Source: Candidatus Brocadiaceae bacterium
GTDB lineage: Bacteria; Planctomycetota; Brocadiia; SM23-32
Assembly (NCBI GenBank): GCA_030615435.1
Contig: JAUWZH010000133.1
Coordinates: forward strand, 1 to 6,975
Length of the DNA stretch: 6,975 nt
Direction: 5' to 3'
The notes under the pieces are model-generated. The model was not told the origin of the DNA. It saw only the letters and a list, made by a program, of their open reading frames with translations, and searched no databases. Made by a program: the position numbers and the translations under genes. Below are positions 1-6,423 of this stretch, in pieces (the stretch's first letter is position 1; each line of letters begins with the position of its first letter).

Positions 1-423
1 GAAATCGCGAAACGTATGCACTGGAACGAGCAGGCAACCGAGCACGACGAGGACCATTCCCGACCATCCAATCGTCGTTGGAGACCTGCCGCGCAGCACG
101 TCGCCGATTCCGACGAGCAACACCGGCAGGGCTCGCACCACGGGGTAGACCACTGTGAAGTCAGAGGACTTGTACGCCCGCACGAGGCCAAAATAGTAGA
201 CTCCGGCGCACACTCCGGAGCCAAGGACGCACATCCAGGCCGTATGGGTCAGCGAACGGGTCAGCCCCTCGCTCACAAGGACCGGCACAAAACCCACAAT
301 CACTACGATGAGCAGCATGCGCCGGATGCAGTCAGTCTCCAGCCTCCTGTGGCGGACGAGCAGGTTCCATCCCGCGTGCATGAACGTGGAGAAGAGAACC
401 AGGCTAAGGGCAAATCCAGTCAT
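1..423 (-). CDS. EamA/DMT-superfamily membrane transporter, N-terminal half (cut by window edge)
   Basis: This reading frame is open from an ATG at 421-423 to the window edge, giving 141 residues without a stop. It reads as a very hydrophobic protein with about five membrane segments: residues 3-21, 36-51, 62-81, 89-106 and 119-137. The stretch at residues 88-101 (DFTVVYPVVRALPV) is the characteristic segment 4 of EamA/DMT transporters, which export or import small metabolites such as amino acids or drugs across the inner membrane. Family members usually have about 280-300 residues in two repeated EamA halves, so this is the first half. The start is well placed: a GAAAGGA ribosome site lies 4 bases upstream and an in-frame TAG lies just before it. 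Substrate cannot be told. It points the same way as the URO-D gene, but the 395-base gap makes a simple operon unlikely. Confidence 0.88.
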   Translation of the reverse strand, partial: MTGFALSLVLFSTFMHAGWNLLVRHRRLETDCIRRMLLIVVIVGFVPVLVSEGLTRSLTHTAWMCVLGSGVCAGVYYFGLVRAYKSSDFTVVYPVVRALPVLLVGIGDVLRGRSPTTIGWSGMVLVVLGCLLVPVHTFRDF

Positions 424-560
424 ACGGTCCTTTCGGTCCTGGGAATCCTAATGCGCCTCACCCGTGCCCCCTCGGCAGTGTCCTGAAGAGCTGTAACCCG
501 ACCTCCTCGGTTCGCAACCGCACACCCGAGCTGCCCCTATTGTCGGCTCTCTCAAGCAGG

Positions 561-698
561 CAAGCGCGGCGCAGAACCGGCAACGTCAGATCCCCGCGCA
601 ATCCTTCGCTCGGTGGCCACAAGGCCACCCTTCTCTCGGATGAAGCAAGCCTTCGAAGCCTCCCGATGCTTGGAATCTTCGGTTCTGCGCCGTGCTTG
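561..698. repeat. 138-base structured inverted-repeat element
   Basis: The left arm CAAGCGCGGCGCAGAACCG (561-579) and right arm CGGTTCTGCGCCGTGCTTG (680-698) are reverse complements in 18 of 19 positions. The single mismatch (566 against 693) is a G·U wobble when the plus strand is RNA, so the whole 19-bp stem could close. Inside the arms lies a second perfect hairpin, GGTGGCC-ACAA-GGCCACC (612-629), flanked by ATCC/GGAT (601-604 / 638-641) that can extend it across an internal loop. A third small dyad, CAAGC (646-650) / GCTTG (668-672), encloses the palindrome CTTCGAAG. The layout, a long closing stem with internal arms, suits a palindromic interspersed repeat (MITE-like) or a folded RNA. 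I do not recognise a named family. Confidence 0.6.
612..629. repeat. Nested hairpin, 7-bp stem and 4-base loop
   Basis: GGTGGCC (612-618) pairs perfectly with GGCCACC (623-629) around the loop ACAA. It lies in the interior of the larger 561-698 dyad. No T-run follows on either strand, so it is not a standard intrinsic terminator. Confidence 0.55.
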
Positions 699-755
699 AG
701 GGTGTTTCTTTAACTCGCCCCGTCGTGCCGGTACGTAAGGTTTTCACAGTAGGAA

Positions 756-776
756 GGCCGGCCCTCTCGGCCGGCC
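756..776 (-). terminator. GC-rich hairpin downstream of the URO-D gene
   Basis: An 8-bp perfect stem (756-763 with 769-776, alternating GG/CC) closes a 5-base loop. It begins 42 bases past the URO-D stop codon on the minus strand, where a 3'-end structure is expected. On the minus strand it is followed by TTCCTACTG, a poor U-tract, so this is either a weak intrinsic terminator or a structure that protects the mRNA 3' end. No gene lies nearby on the plus strand for it to terminate. Confidence 0.38.
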
Positions 777-818
777 AACGAGATGCGCACCTGACAGGAT
801 TTTTCTGACACATGCCAC

Positions 819-2093
819 TCAGAGTGGATAGACGCCGCAGTCGCGGACTGTCTCCAGCATGGCCGTCAGATTCTCCAGGGGCACCCGAGCCTGGATATTG
901 TGAATAGCACCGAAAACAAAGCCGCCTCCTTTGCCAAAGATCCTGATGCGTTCCCGGACCTCTGCGCGGACTTCATCGGGCGTGCCGAAAGGAAGCGTGC
1001 GCTGGGTATCCACACCGCCTCCCCAGAAGACTATCTGTTCGCCGAAGGCGCTTTTGAGTTCGGCAGGGTCCATATGGGCCGCCGAACACTGCACCGGATT
1101 CAGAATGTCAAAACCTGCCTCGATGAAATCATCCATCAGTGCGCGCACGGACCCGCAGGAATGTATGAGAGTCTTCCAGTTGGTGTGTTTGTGGACCCAA
1201 TCGTTGACGGCTTCGTGAAAGGGCTTGAAGAGGTCCCGGTAAGCCTCAGGAGATATGAAAGTCGCCATTTGCGCCCCAAAATCAGTGCCCGTCACGAACA
1301 TCGCCGTCACCTGCTCCCCTACGGCCTTGTAGATTCTCTCCAGGTTGGCCAGGCCGATCTCGCACTGCCGCTCGAAAATCTCACGGACGTAGTCGCGGCG
1401 AGTCACCGTGCTGACATACCACTCTTCGATATCACGTATGCCCCTTGGATGCTTGATGGCGAGTGCCGGCACAAGTGCCATGTCGCCGAAGCTCGTGCCG
1501 CCGAAGTTCGCCAGGATCGCTTTGTCAGTCCCGGTATACAGCCGCTCGGCCTCCCGCTGGAAATACTCCAATTCCTCATCCGAGATCGGACCGAACTCCT
1601 CCAGGTTGTCCTCGACGTTCAATTGCTCCTCATCAATTGGCTCCTGGCGCACTATGGCATCGAAGTACCAGCCCCCCTTCGGCATCCGGCCGCTCGGAGG
1701 CGCAGACTTGTCACCTTCGGGATACATGAGGATATCGCCATTGGGTTCAGGATCGGTGTTGAAGCCTTCTGGCACCAGGACCGGAGTGCCGTCGAAAAGC
1801 TTCCAGGGCTTCCACCCCTCGTTGCTGAAACCGAAGAAAGTTCTCCGGCTGCCCAGGCCGAGCACGTCAACCCCGAGCGCTTCCACCAGGTCGGGCTTGA
1901 TCTCACCCAGCATCTGGTATGGCTCTATGACTTTGACCGGGGTGCCAGGCCTGTCTAACTCCAGAGCCTGGCGGAGCATGTATACAGTGCTCACCTGAAT
2001 CCCAGTCACCGCACTCCCACCGATGTCGAGCGGCACGCGATCCGGTTCCCTATGGTTCAGGGCGAGATTTACACGTTCACGTGAGCTTATCAT
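819..2093 (-). CDS. URO-D superfamily protein (uroporphyrinogen decarboxylase-like, probable methyltransferase-type)
   Basis: The product has 424 residues from the ATG at 2091-2093. That start is chosen because GGAAGGGG lies 9 bases upstream and the protein then begins with SSRERVNLALNHREPDRVP, the usual N-terminus of this family. The open frame extends 31 codons further, but that part looks non-coding and overlaps promoter boxes; the GTG two codons upstream is a possible alternative start. Typical family blocks follow: VFWGGGVDTQ at residues 355-364, GTPDEVR at 370-376 and HNIQARVP at 398-405. The N-terminal arginine-rich active-site motif of true heme-pathway uroporphyrinogen decarboxylase is absent. 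Instead there is H311-S-C313-G, with Cys336 in NPVQCSA, an H-x-C...C arrangement like the zinc site of methylcobamide:CoM methyltransferases. A soluble corrinoid- or methyl-transfer-related role is inferred; the substrate is unknown. No corrinoid-binding protein gene is visible nearby. Confidence 0.9.
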   Translation of the reverse strand: MISSRERVNLALNHREPDRVPLDIGGSAVTGIQVSTVYMLRQALELDRPGTPVKVIEPYQMLGEIKPDLVEALGVDVLGLGSRRTFFGFSNEGWKPWKLFDGTPVLVPEGFNTDPEPNGDILMYPEGDKSAPPSGRMPKGGWYFDAIVRQEPIDEEQLNVEDNLEEFGPISDEELEYFQREAERLYTGTDKAILANFGGTSFGDMALVPALAIKHPRGIRDIEEWYVSTVTRRDYVREIFERQCEIGLANLERIYKAVGEQVTAMFVTGTDFGAQMATFISPEAYRDLFKPFHEAVNDWVHKHTNWKTLIHSCGSVRALMDDFIEAGFDILNPVQCSAAHMDPAELKSAFGEQIVFWGGGVDTQRTLPFGTPDEVRAEVRERIRIFGKGGGFVFGAIHNIQARVPLENLTAMLETVRDCGVYPL

Positions 2094-2136
2094 GACCACA
2101 TTCCCCTTCCTCGTTGGCGGCTGAGTGCCCTTTCTT

Positions 2137-2165
2137 TTGACAGATGATCGCAAGAAACCTATCCT
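2137..2165 (+). promoter_or_regulatory. Sigma70-like promoter for the DegT aminotransferase gene
   Basis: A perfect TTGACA -35 box (2137-2142), a 17-base spacer and TATCCT (2160-2165, 4 of 6 matches with the key T-A and final T) are present. Transcription would start near 2172 and give a leader of about 115 bases before the ATG at 2287. It overlaps a minus-strand promoter candidate for the URO-D gene. Confidence 0.5.
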
Positions 2166-2172
2166 TTTGCAA
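2144..2172 (-). promoter_or_regulatory. Sigma70-like promoter for the URO-D gene
   Basis: On the minus strand, TTGCAA (2172-2167, 4 of 6 to consensus) is separated by 17 bases from GATCAT (2149-2144, 4 of 6, including A2, T3 and T6). Transcription would begin near 2137, leaving a leader of about 44 bases before the ATG at 2093. Both boxes are weaker than those of the opposing promoter. The two sites occupy the same DNA, so polymerase could sit on only one at a time. Confidence 0.35.
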
Positions 2173-2215
2173 GCGGAAGGGGCCATCCCGCGGCGAATCG
2201 AAACGCACGTGGGGC

Positions 2216-2244
2216 TTGACAGGGACGCCGCGAGGGATTTACCT
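2216..2244 (+). promoter_or_regulatory. Second -35-like box upstream of the DegT gene
   Basis: Another exact TTGACA occurs at 2216-2221, 65 bases before the start codon. The expected -10 positions read TTTACC or TTACCT (16-17 base spacing), which match TATAAT poorly. It may be a secondary or activator-dependent promoter, or chance. Confidence 0.2.
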
Positions 2245-2286
2245 TCGGATCAGAGTTTCGTTGGCTCGCCGTAGGGAGAGATAAGC

Positions 2287-3612
2287 ATGGACGAAGAACG
2301 CCTCGCCATTGACGGTGGAGAGAAATCTGTGCCCCGGCTCGGCCCGTTTCCCACCAAGATAGGACGGCAGGAGCTGCTGGCACTCATTGACCTGTGGGAG
2401 TTCTCGCCGCAGGGCAGAGCTCGGGTTCGCGAGATCATCAAGGCTGAGCCGGAGGTGCAGGGGCCACATCTGTTCCGCTATTACAACCCCAGACCCAGCG
2501 CGGTAGCCGCAGCCGAAAAGGCCATGGCAGAGCTGCTGGGCGTGAGATATTGCCTCGGCGTCAATTCCTGCACCTCGGCTCTGATGGCCAGCTACCGGGC
2601 CCTCGGCATAGGCGCAGGGGACGAGGTCATAGTGCCTGCCTACACCTTCTTCGCGACCGCGTCCACGGTGGCCGCCTCGAACGCAGTGCCCGTCATCGTC
2701 GAAGTGGACGATTCGCTGACGATTGACCCTGAGGCCACTCAGAAGGCAATCACGGCCCGCACCAAGGCCATGGCCGTGGTGCACATGAGGGGCGCACCCG
2801 CGCAGATGGATGCCATCATGGACCTTGCCGACCGCAAGGGCCTGCCGGTGGTGGAGGACGTGGCCCAGTCGGGCGGCGGCTCGTTCGGCGGCAAGCGGCT
2901 CGGCAGCATCGGCACCATGGGCTGTTTCAGTTTCGATTACTACAAGATCGTCGTCAGCGGCGAGGGAGGATTCGTCGCGACGGACGACGAGTTTCTCTAC
3001 ACGCGCGCCCAAAGCTGGCACGACACGGCGGCCTGCTGGCGGCCCGACCGCTTCGCCTCCGAAAGGCGTGAAGGGGAGCTGTTCTGCGGTGAGAACTACC
3101 GCATGGGCGAGCTGGCGGGTGCCGTGGCGGGTGTGCAGATAAGCAACACAGACGAGATGCTCGCACGCTACCGCCGCGCAAAACGCCGAGTCAAGGAGGC
3201 AATCGAGCCGCGCCCGGGCCTGAGCTTCCGACGCATCACCGACGACGAGGGTGACACGGGAATATGCCTCGTCATGTTCATGCCCGAAGCCGACACAGCC
3301 AAACGGGCGATAACGGCCCTCCAGGCCGAAGGTGTGCCCGCGGGCGGAATCTACGACTCGAAAGTTCGCGACTGGCACATCTACAAGTACTGGGAGCACA
3401 TCCTCGAGAAGAAAACGGTCGCGGCGGACGGCCTGCCGTGGAGCGCCATCCCGGAGAACGAGCTGCCCGACTATTCCGAGAACATGTGTCCGCGCACGCT
3501 CGACCTGCTCGCCCGCTCGGTTCACGTCGAGATCGAGCAGCACTATTCGGACGAGGACTGCGAGGCGATAGCACGGGGCATCAACAAGGTGCTGTGCGTT
3601 CTGCTGAAGTAA
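2287..3612 (+). CDS. DegT/DnrJ/EryC1/StrS-family PLP-dependent aminotransferase
   Basis: The product has 441 residues. The start ATG is supported by AGGGAG (2273-2278) 8 bases upstream. It has the fold-type I hallmarks of this family: NSCTSAL (93-99) and GIGAGDEVIVPAYTFFATAS (107-126), which shape the cofactor pocket; VVEDVAQSGG (188-197), where D191 should contact the pyridine nitrogen; and FSFDYYK-IVVSGEGG (214-228), where K220 is the expected Schiff-base lysine. YRMGELAGAVAGVQ (271-284) is the usual dimer/active-site block. Such enzymes move an amino group from glutamate or glutamine to a keto-sugar or cyclitol. At 441 residues it is longer than the common 370-400, with an extended N-terminus and a W/H/Y-rich stretch near 363-370. 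The Gfo/Idh-type gene downstream would fit an oxidation-then-transamination pair. The substrate cannot be told; some members are not aminotransferases. Confidence 0.93.
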   Translation: MDEERLAIDGGEKSVPRLGPFPTKIGRQELLALIDLWEFSPQGRARVREIIKAEPEVQGPHLFRYYNPRPSAVAAAEKAMAELLGVRYCLGVNSCTSALMASYRALGIGAGDEVIVPAYTFFATASTVAASNAVPVIVEVDDSLTIDPEATQKAITARTKAMAVVHMRGAPAQMDAIMDLADRKGLPVVEDVAQSGGGSFGGKRLGSIGTMGCFSFDYYKIVVSGEGGFVATDDEFLYTRAQSWHDTAACWRPDRFASERREGELFCGENYRMGELAGAVAGVQISNTDEMLARYRRAKRRVKEAIEPRPGLSFRRITDDEGDTGICLVMFMPEADTAKRAITALQAEGVPAGGIYDSKVRDWHIYKYWEHILEKKTVAADGLPWSAIPENELPDYSENMCPRTLDLLARSVHVEIEQHYSDEDCEAIARGINKVLCVLLK

Positions 3613-3904
3613 TCATCCCGATCCGTTCCACGCGCTGCCTCTGTGTCGGCGGATCCCGGAATCGGCACGCAGTGCGCAGAACTTCGCGTGGGGGGAGGCC
3701 TCGCGACGGTTTCCCTCACACCCGGAACAACTGCCCCATCCGGCGCGCGGAGCCGAACCAACCCCGCATGGTCCCGCTGAAACCCGCCCTCCACTGCGGG
3801 CAGTCCACCCCCACGGGGGCGACATTTGACACCCGCCAACCCTTGCCGCATAGTAGCCCCGTGTATTATCGTGCCCGCGACATTCGTTCAAGGAACTCCC
3901 GACC
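3613..3904. other. Intergenic region between DegT and Gfo/Idh genes
   Basis: These 292 bases hold no credible gene; overlapping frames on both strands are arginine/proline-rich and lack ribosome sites. A loose dyad, GATCCG (3620-3625) / CGGATC (3650-3655), lies just past the DegT stop but has a 24-base loop and no T-run, so I do not call a terminator. The right end carries a promoter candidate and the ribosome site of the next gene. Confidence 0.6.
3826..3854 (+). promoter_or_regulatory. Sigma70-like promoter for the Gfo/Idh/MocA gene
   Basis: TTGACA (3826-3831, perfect) is followed after 17 bases by CATAGT (3849-3854, 4 of 6, with A2, T3 and final T). The expected start is near 3861, about 44 bases upstream of the ATG. 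This suggests the gene can be transcribed independently of the aminotransferase gene. Confidence 0.45.
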
Positions 3905-4915
3905 ATGGACAAGGTGAAAGTCGGCGTGATCGGCCTGGGCATGGGCCAGTTCCACCTGCGGAGCTACGAGGCATGCCCGGACGCCAGCGTCATCGCCCTG
4001 TGCGACATTGACGGTGCGAAGCTGTCGCGGCTGCTGCGAGAGCGGCCCGGCGTCGAGGGGTTCACGGACTACCGCGAGATGCTCGCGATGGAGGAACTCC
4101 AGGCGGTGAGCGTCGCCCTGCCCAACTTCCTCCACGCGCCCGTCACCCTGGCGGCGCTCGAGGCCGGGAAGCACGTGCTGTGCGAGAAGCCGATGGCCAT
4201 GAACGCCGCCGAGGCCCTCGAGATGAAGGCCGCCGCCGAGCGGCTCGGCAGGGTCCTGATGATCCACTTCAACATGCGCTACATGGCCACGGCGGCCACC
4301 CTCAAGCCGATCGTGGACGCGGCAGTGCTCGGCGAGGTATATCACGTCACCACCACCTACACGCGCCGCGACGGATATCCCCCCACGAGCTGGTTCGGAC
4401 GGAAGGACATGAGCGGAGGGGGCCCGCTCATAGACATGGGGGTGCACCGCATTGACCTTGCCCTCTGGCTGCTCGGGCGACCGAGGCCGGTGTCCGCTTT
4501 CGGCGCCGTCTACGACCTGCTGGCGCGCAAGAAGCTCAAGGGCGTGGAGTTCGACTGCGAAGACTTCGCCACGGCGATGGTCCGCTTCGAGAACGGCTGC
4601 ACGTTGTACGTCGCGACCAGTTGGGACGGTCACGAAAAGGACGGCGGCGGGCTGACCATGAGCATCCGCGGGACCGAGGGCGCCGTCTTCGAGCAGGAAG
4701 GCCGGCTCATCCTCTGCACGGAAGAGCACGGCGTGCCGACCGCCCGCACCCTTGAACAGGTGGAACCCGGGGAGACCCCTCAGGACCATTTCGTCTCCTG
4801 CATCCGGGAAGGCAGACAGCCCGATCCCTGCGCCGAAGACGGCGTGACCCTAATGAAGGTCCTCGACGCCATCTACGAGTCGGCGCGAACGCGCAGCGAG
4901 GTCAGAATAGAATGA
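3905..4915 (+). CDS. Gfo/Idh/MocA-family NAD(P)-dependent oxidoreductase
   Basis: The product has 336 residues, a normal size for the family. The ATG at 3905 follows AAGGA (3890-3894) by 10 bases. The N-terminal Rossmann fold opens with VGVIGLGMGQFH (6-17), the dinucleotide-binding glycine loop. VALPNFLHAPVTLAALEAGKHVLCEKPM (70-97 region) includes the family signature E94-K95-P96, with K95 the likely catalytic lysine. The C-terminal domain has GGGPLIDMGVHRIDLALWLLG (171-191), where D177 and H181 match the usual substrate and proton-relay positions. There is no signal peptide, so it is probably cytoplasmic. Such enzymes oxidise or reduce hydroxyl groups of sugars, inositols or sugar-derived acids. 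It stands downstream of the DegT gene in the same direction with a 292-base gap. A hand count in 4141-4200 gives 42 of 60 G+C, much higher than the following SIR2 gene. Confidence 0.94.
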   Translation: MDKVKVGVIGLGMGQFHLRSYEACPDASVIALCDIDGAKLSRLLRERPGVEGFTDYREMLAMEELQAVSVALPNFLHAPVTLAALEAGKHVLCEKPMAMNAAEALEMKAAAERLGRVLMIHFNMRYMATAATLKPIVDAAVLGEVYHVTTTYTRRDGYPPTSWFGRKDMSGGGPLIDMGVHRIDLALWLLGRPRPVSAFGAVYDLLARKKLKGVEFDCEDFATAMVRFENGCTLYVATSWDGHEKDGGGLTMSIRGTEGAVFEQEGRLILCTEEHGVPTARTLEQVEPGETPQDHFVSCIREGRQPDPCAEDGVTLMKVLDAIYESARTRSEVRIE

Positions 4916-5093
4916 AGCGGCCCATGCGAGCCAGCGGCCGGGGGAAGTGTGCGTTGGTCCGGCACAAATCGTGTCGTCTGCGCAGGGCGGCGGAGCCGCG
5001 TTGTTGGGGAGGTGCTGCGTAAGGCTCTTACCAACGTCTACCCGGAGCGCAGGCTGCAAGAGCACATGGAACAACGCGCCGAAAGAATCGAAA

Positions 5094-5107
5094 GGGGGAT
5101 ATCCCCC
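5094..5107. promoter_or_regulatory. Perfect 14-base palindrome upstream of the SIR2-like gene
   Basis: GGGGGATATCCCCC reads the same on both strands. It lies about 25 bases before the weak -35-like box at 5132 and about 100 bases before the SIR2-like start. A dimeric regulator site is possible; symmetry and location are the only evidence. Confidence 0.22.
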
Positions 5108-5131
5108 CGGATTATCCGTACCGAGGCACAC

Positions 5132-5158
5132 TTGTGAGGCATTTTCGGGGAGTATCCT
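5132..5158 (+). promoter_or_regulatory. Weak promoter candidate for the SIR2-like gene
   Basis: TTGTGA (5132-5137, 4 of 6) and TATCCT (5153-5158, 4 of 6; the same hexamer as in the DegT promoter) are separated by 15 bases, shorter than optimal. A start near 5166 would leave a leader of about 40 bases. The short spacer keeps confidence low. Confidence 0.22.
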
Positions 5159-5204
5159 TTTCCTGGCGTGCTGGGCGCTGTCGCTTGATGGGAGGGCAAA
5201 GGTG

Positions 5205-6293
5205 ATGGGTTCCGTTCCGAAGGTCGTTTTTGTGCTCGGTGCGGGCTGCACCAGGGCATTCTACCACGGCGCACCTTTGGTGGAGGACAAATATAACCTT
5301 GGTCCTGCCAAGCAACGGATTTCTGGACTGCCCCATGCAAGGAGCATATTGGAAACAGAACTGGCCAGGTTCAAAGATGGGAACACTATCAACATTGAGC
5401 AGCTGCTTACGCGCCTCGATGGCCCTATGCCCTATGATCGGGACCAATACATCCACGAGCTGGGTGTCCTGAGAAACTCAATAATCGAGGCGTTCAGGCA
5501 GAAACTTGCGGCAGTCAAGGAACCGTACGAACCTGCGTCCGCATTTGCTGGTTTAGCGCGTTACTGCGTTGAGAGAGCCGCCGACTGTATCACTTTCAAT
5601 TACGATGATTTCTTCGACCAAGCCCTCTGGGAACTTGGTTATGTGTGCGGACCTGCCTGTCGGAAGGTAAGATGGAATCCCGACGAGGGCTATGGATTCT
5701 TCACTTCCCATATACGCCAGCATTTGGACCGCATGCCCCGCGGATGGGAAGAGCCCTCTATGGTTCTTCTCAAGCTTCATGGCTCTATTAATTGGCGGGT
5801 GCTCCACGGTGCACCAAAACCTTATTCCTACGAAGCAATTGCTCATGACTCCTCGTGGTATCCCGACGCGCTCACCCGAAACGAACAACAGATATGCAGC
5901 CGTCACTTGGAGGACAGCCCATTCATCGTGCTCCCGATTCTGGCTAAGTCCGAGCTCCTGCAGCAGCCGCTTCTAAGGCTGGTGTGGTCAAAAGCGTATG
6001 AATCTGTGAGCTTGGCGGATCATCTGATTTTCGTTGGGTATTCATTCTCGCCAACCGATATGGCAGCGAAGTTCCTGTTCTCAGAGGCATGTCAGCCCCC
6101 GCCAGATTGCAAGATAACGGTTGTTAACAATGCTGGCGTACACGAACGTAATGACCAGTACATACAGGAGAAACTCCGCGTAGCATATGGACGGGTTTTC
6201 GGCGAAGCTCAGCAGATTGACTTCAAATTCATGGATGCGCAAGATTGGTGCAAGAAGCTCATTGACGGTGCGATCCAACCCTATGAACTGTAG
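5205..6293 (+). CDS. Stand-alone SIR2-like domain protein (putative NAD+-consuming defence-type protein)
   Basis: The product has 362 residues. The open frame extends upstream to 4947, but the ATG at 5205 is preferred: GGGAGGG (5190-5196) lies 8 bases before it, and homology-like sequence starts immediately. Visible motifs of the SIR2_2-type Rossmann domain are FVLGAGCTRAF (9-19, NAD-binding loop), ITFNYDDFFDQAL (129-141, with N132 and D134), LLKLHGSINW (188-197, with H192 at the catalytic position) and LIFVGYSFSPTDM (274-286). Residue 16 is Thr where the canonical GAGxS loop has Ser. Related domains in ThsA, DSR-type, SIR2-pAgo and SIR2-HerA systems cleave NAD+ during phage or plasmid attack; many stand-alone copies are uncharacterised. 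No partner gene such as a helicase, Argonaute or STING is visible beside it. A hand count in 5341-5400 gives 27 of 60 G+C against 42 of 60 in the preceding gene, suggesting transfer. There are no membrane segments. A defence role is inferred. Confidence 0.88.
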   Translation: MGSVPKVVFVLGAGCTRAFYHGAPLVEDKYNLGPAKQRISGLPHARSILETELARFKDGNTINIEQLLTRLDGPMPYDRDQYIHELGVLRNSIIEAFRQKLAAVKEPYEPASAFAGLARYCVERAADCITFNYDDFFDQALWELGYVCGPACRKVRWNPDEGYGFFTSHIRQHLDRMPRGWEEPSMVLLKLHGSINWRVLHGAPKPYSYEAIAHDSSWYPDALTRNEQQICSRHLEDSPFIVLPILAKSELLQQPLLRLVWSKAYESVSLADHLIFVGYSFSPTDMAAKFLFSEACQPPPDCKITVVNNAGVHERNDQYIQEKLRVAYGRVFGEAQQIDFKFMDAQDWCKKLIDGAIQPYEL

Positions 6294-6423
6294 TCGCTCT
6301 CATGTGTATATTTGGTGGTTTGACCGTTGGCCGCGCGTCATGTCACAGATGCCGCACTGCGGCAGAAAAACCCGGCTCTGCATGGGTGTCGTGCCGGCGT
6401 AGCTATGTGGAGCGCCTGGACAC

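Larger units (their letters stand above)
424..818. other. Gene-free stretch between transporter and URO-D gene
   Basis: This 395-base interval carries no convincing gene. The one open frame here (minus strand, 586-813, 75 codons) has no ribosome site or recognisable motif and runs through inverted repeats. What it does hold is RNA-like structure: a long 19-base dyad at 561-579 / 680-698, a nested hairpin at 612-629, and a GC-rich hairpin at 756-776. No good sigma70 promoter for the transporter gene was found. Confidence 0.7.
4916..5204. other. Poorly coding spacer between Gfo/Idh and SIR2-like genes
   Basis: These 289 bases hold no gene I recognise. One plus-strand frame from a GTG (4949-5137, 62 codons) has a charged, helix-like second half (near ERRLQEHMEQRAERIERG) and a G/A-rich stretch upstream of the GTG. 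It could be a small gene or a gene remnant, but nothing confirms it. There is a small hairpin, GCGGC-GGA-GCCGC (4987-4999), without a U-tract, a perfect 14-base palindrome at 5094-5107, and a weak promoter candidate before the SIR2 gene. Confidence 0.5.

Noticed and set aside
16..486. Plus-strand 156-codon frame
   Set aside because: It is the antisense shadow of the membrane transporter: rich in H, D, Q and R with no domain pattern, while the opposite strand gives a clear EamA sequence with a ribosome site.
586..813. Minus-strand 75-codon frame
   Set aside because: It runs through the arms of inverted repeats, has no good ribosome site and looks like non-coding sequence.
900..1958. Plus-strand 352-codon frame
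   Set aside because: It is antisense to the URO-D gene, has no recognisable motif and no ribosome site.
2094..2186. 31-codon N-terminal extension of the URO-D protein
   Set aside because: It overlaps promoter boxes, and the usual family N-terminus starts at the ATG at 2093 with its own ribosome site.
2239..3543. Minus-strand 434-codon frame
   Set aside because: It lies antisense to the DegT gene, which has all family motifs; the shadow shows H/V/G/R-rich sequence typical of complementary reading in GC-rich genes.
3866..4789. Minus-strand 307-codon frame
   Set aside because: It is antisense to the Gfo/Idh/MocA gene; composition and lack of motifs mark it as a shadow.
4947..5204. 86-codon N-terminal extension of the SIR2-like protein
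   Set aside because: The sequence shows no SIR2 character, and a strong ribosome site supports the ATG at 5205.
6350..6364. Hairpin TGCCGC-ACT-GCGGCA as a terminator for the SIR2-like gene
   Set aside because: The stem is followed by GAAAAACCC, not a T-run, on the plus strand, and the loop is only 3 bases.
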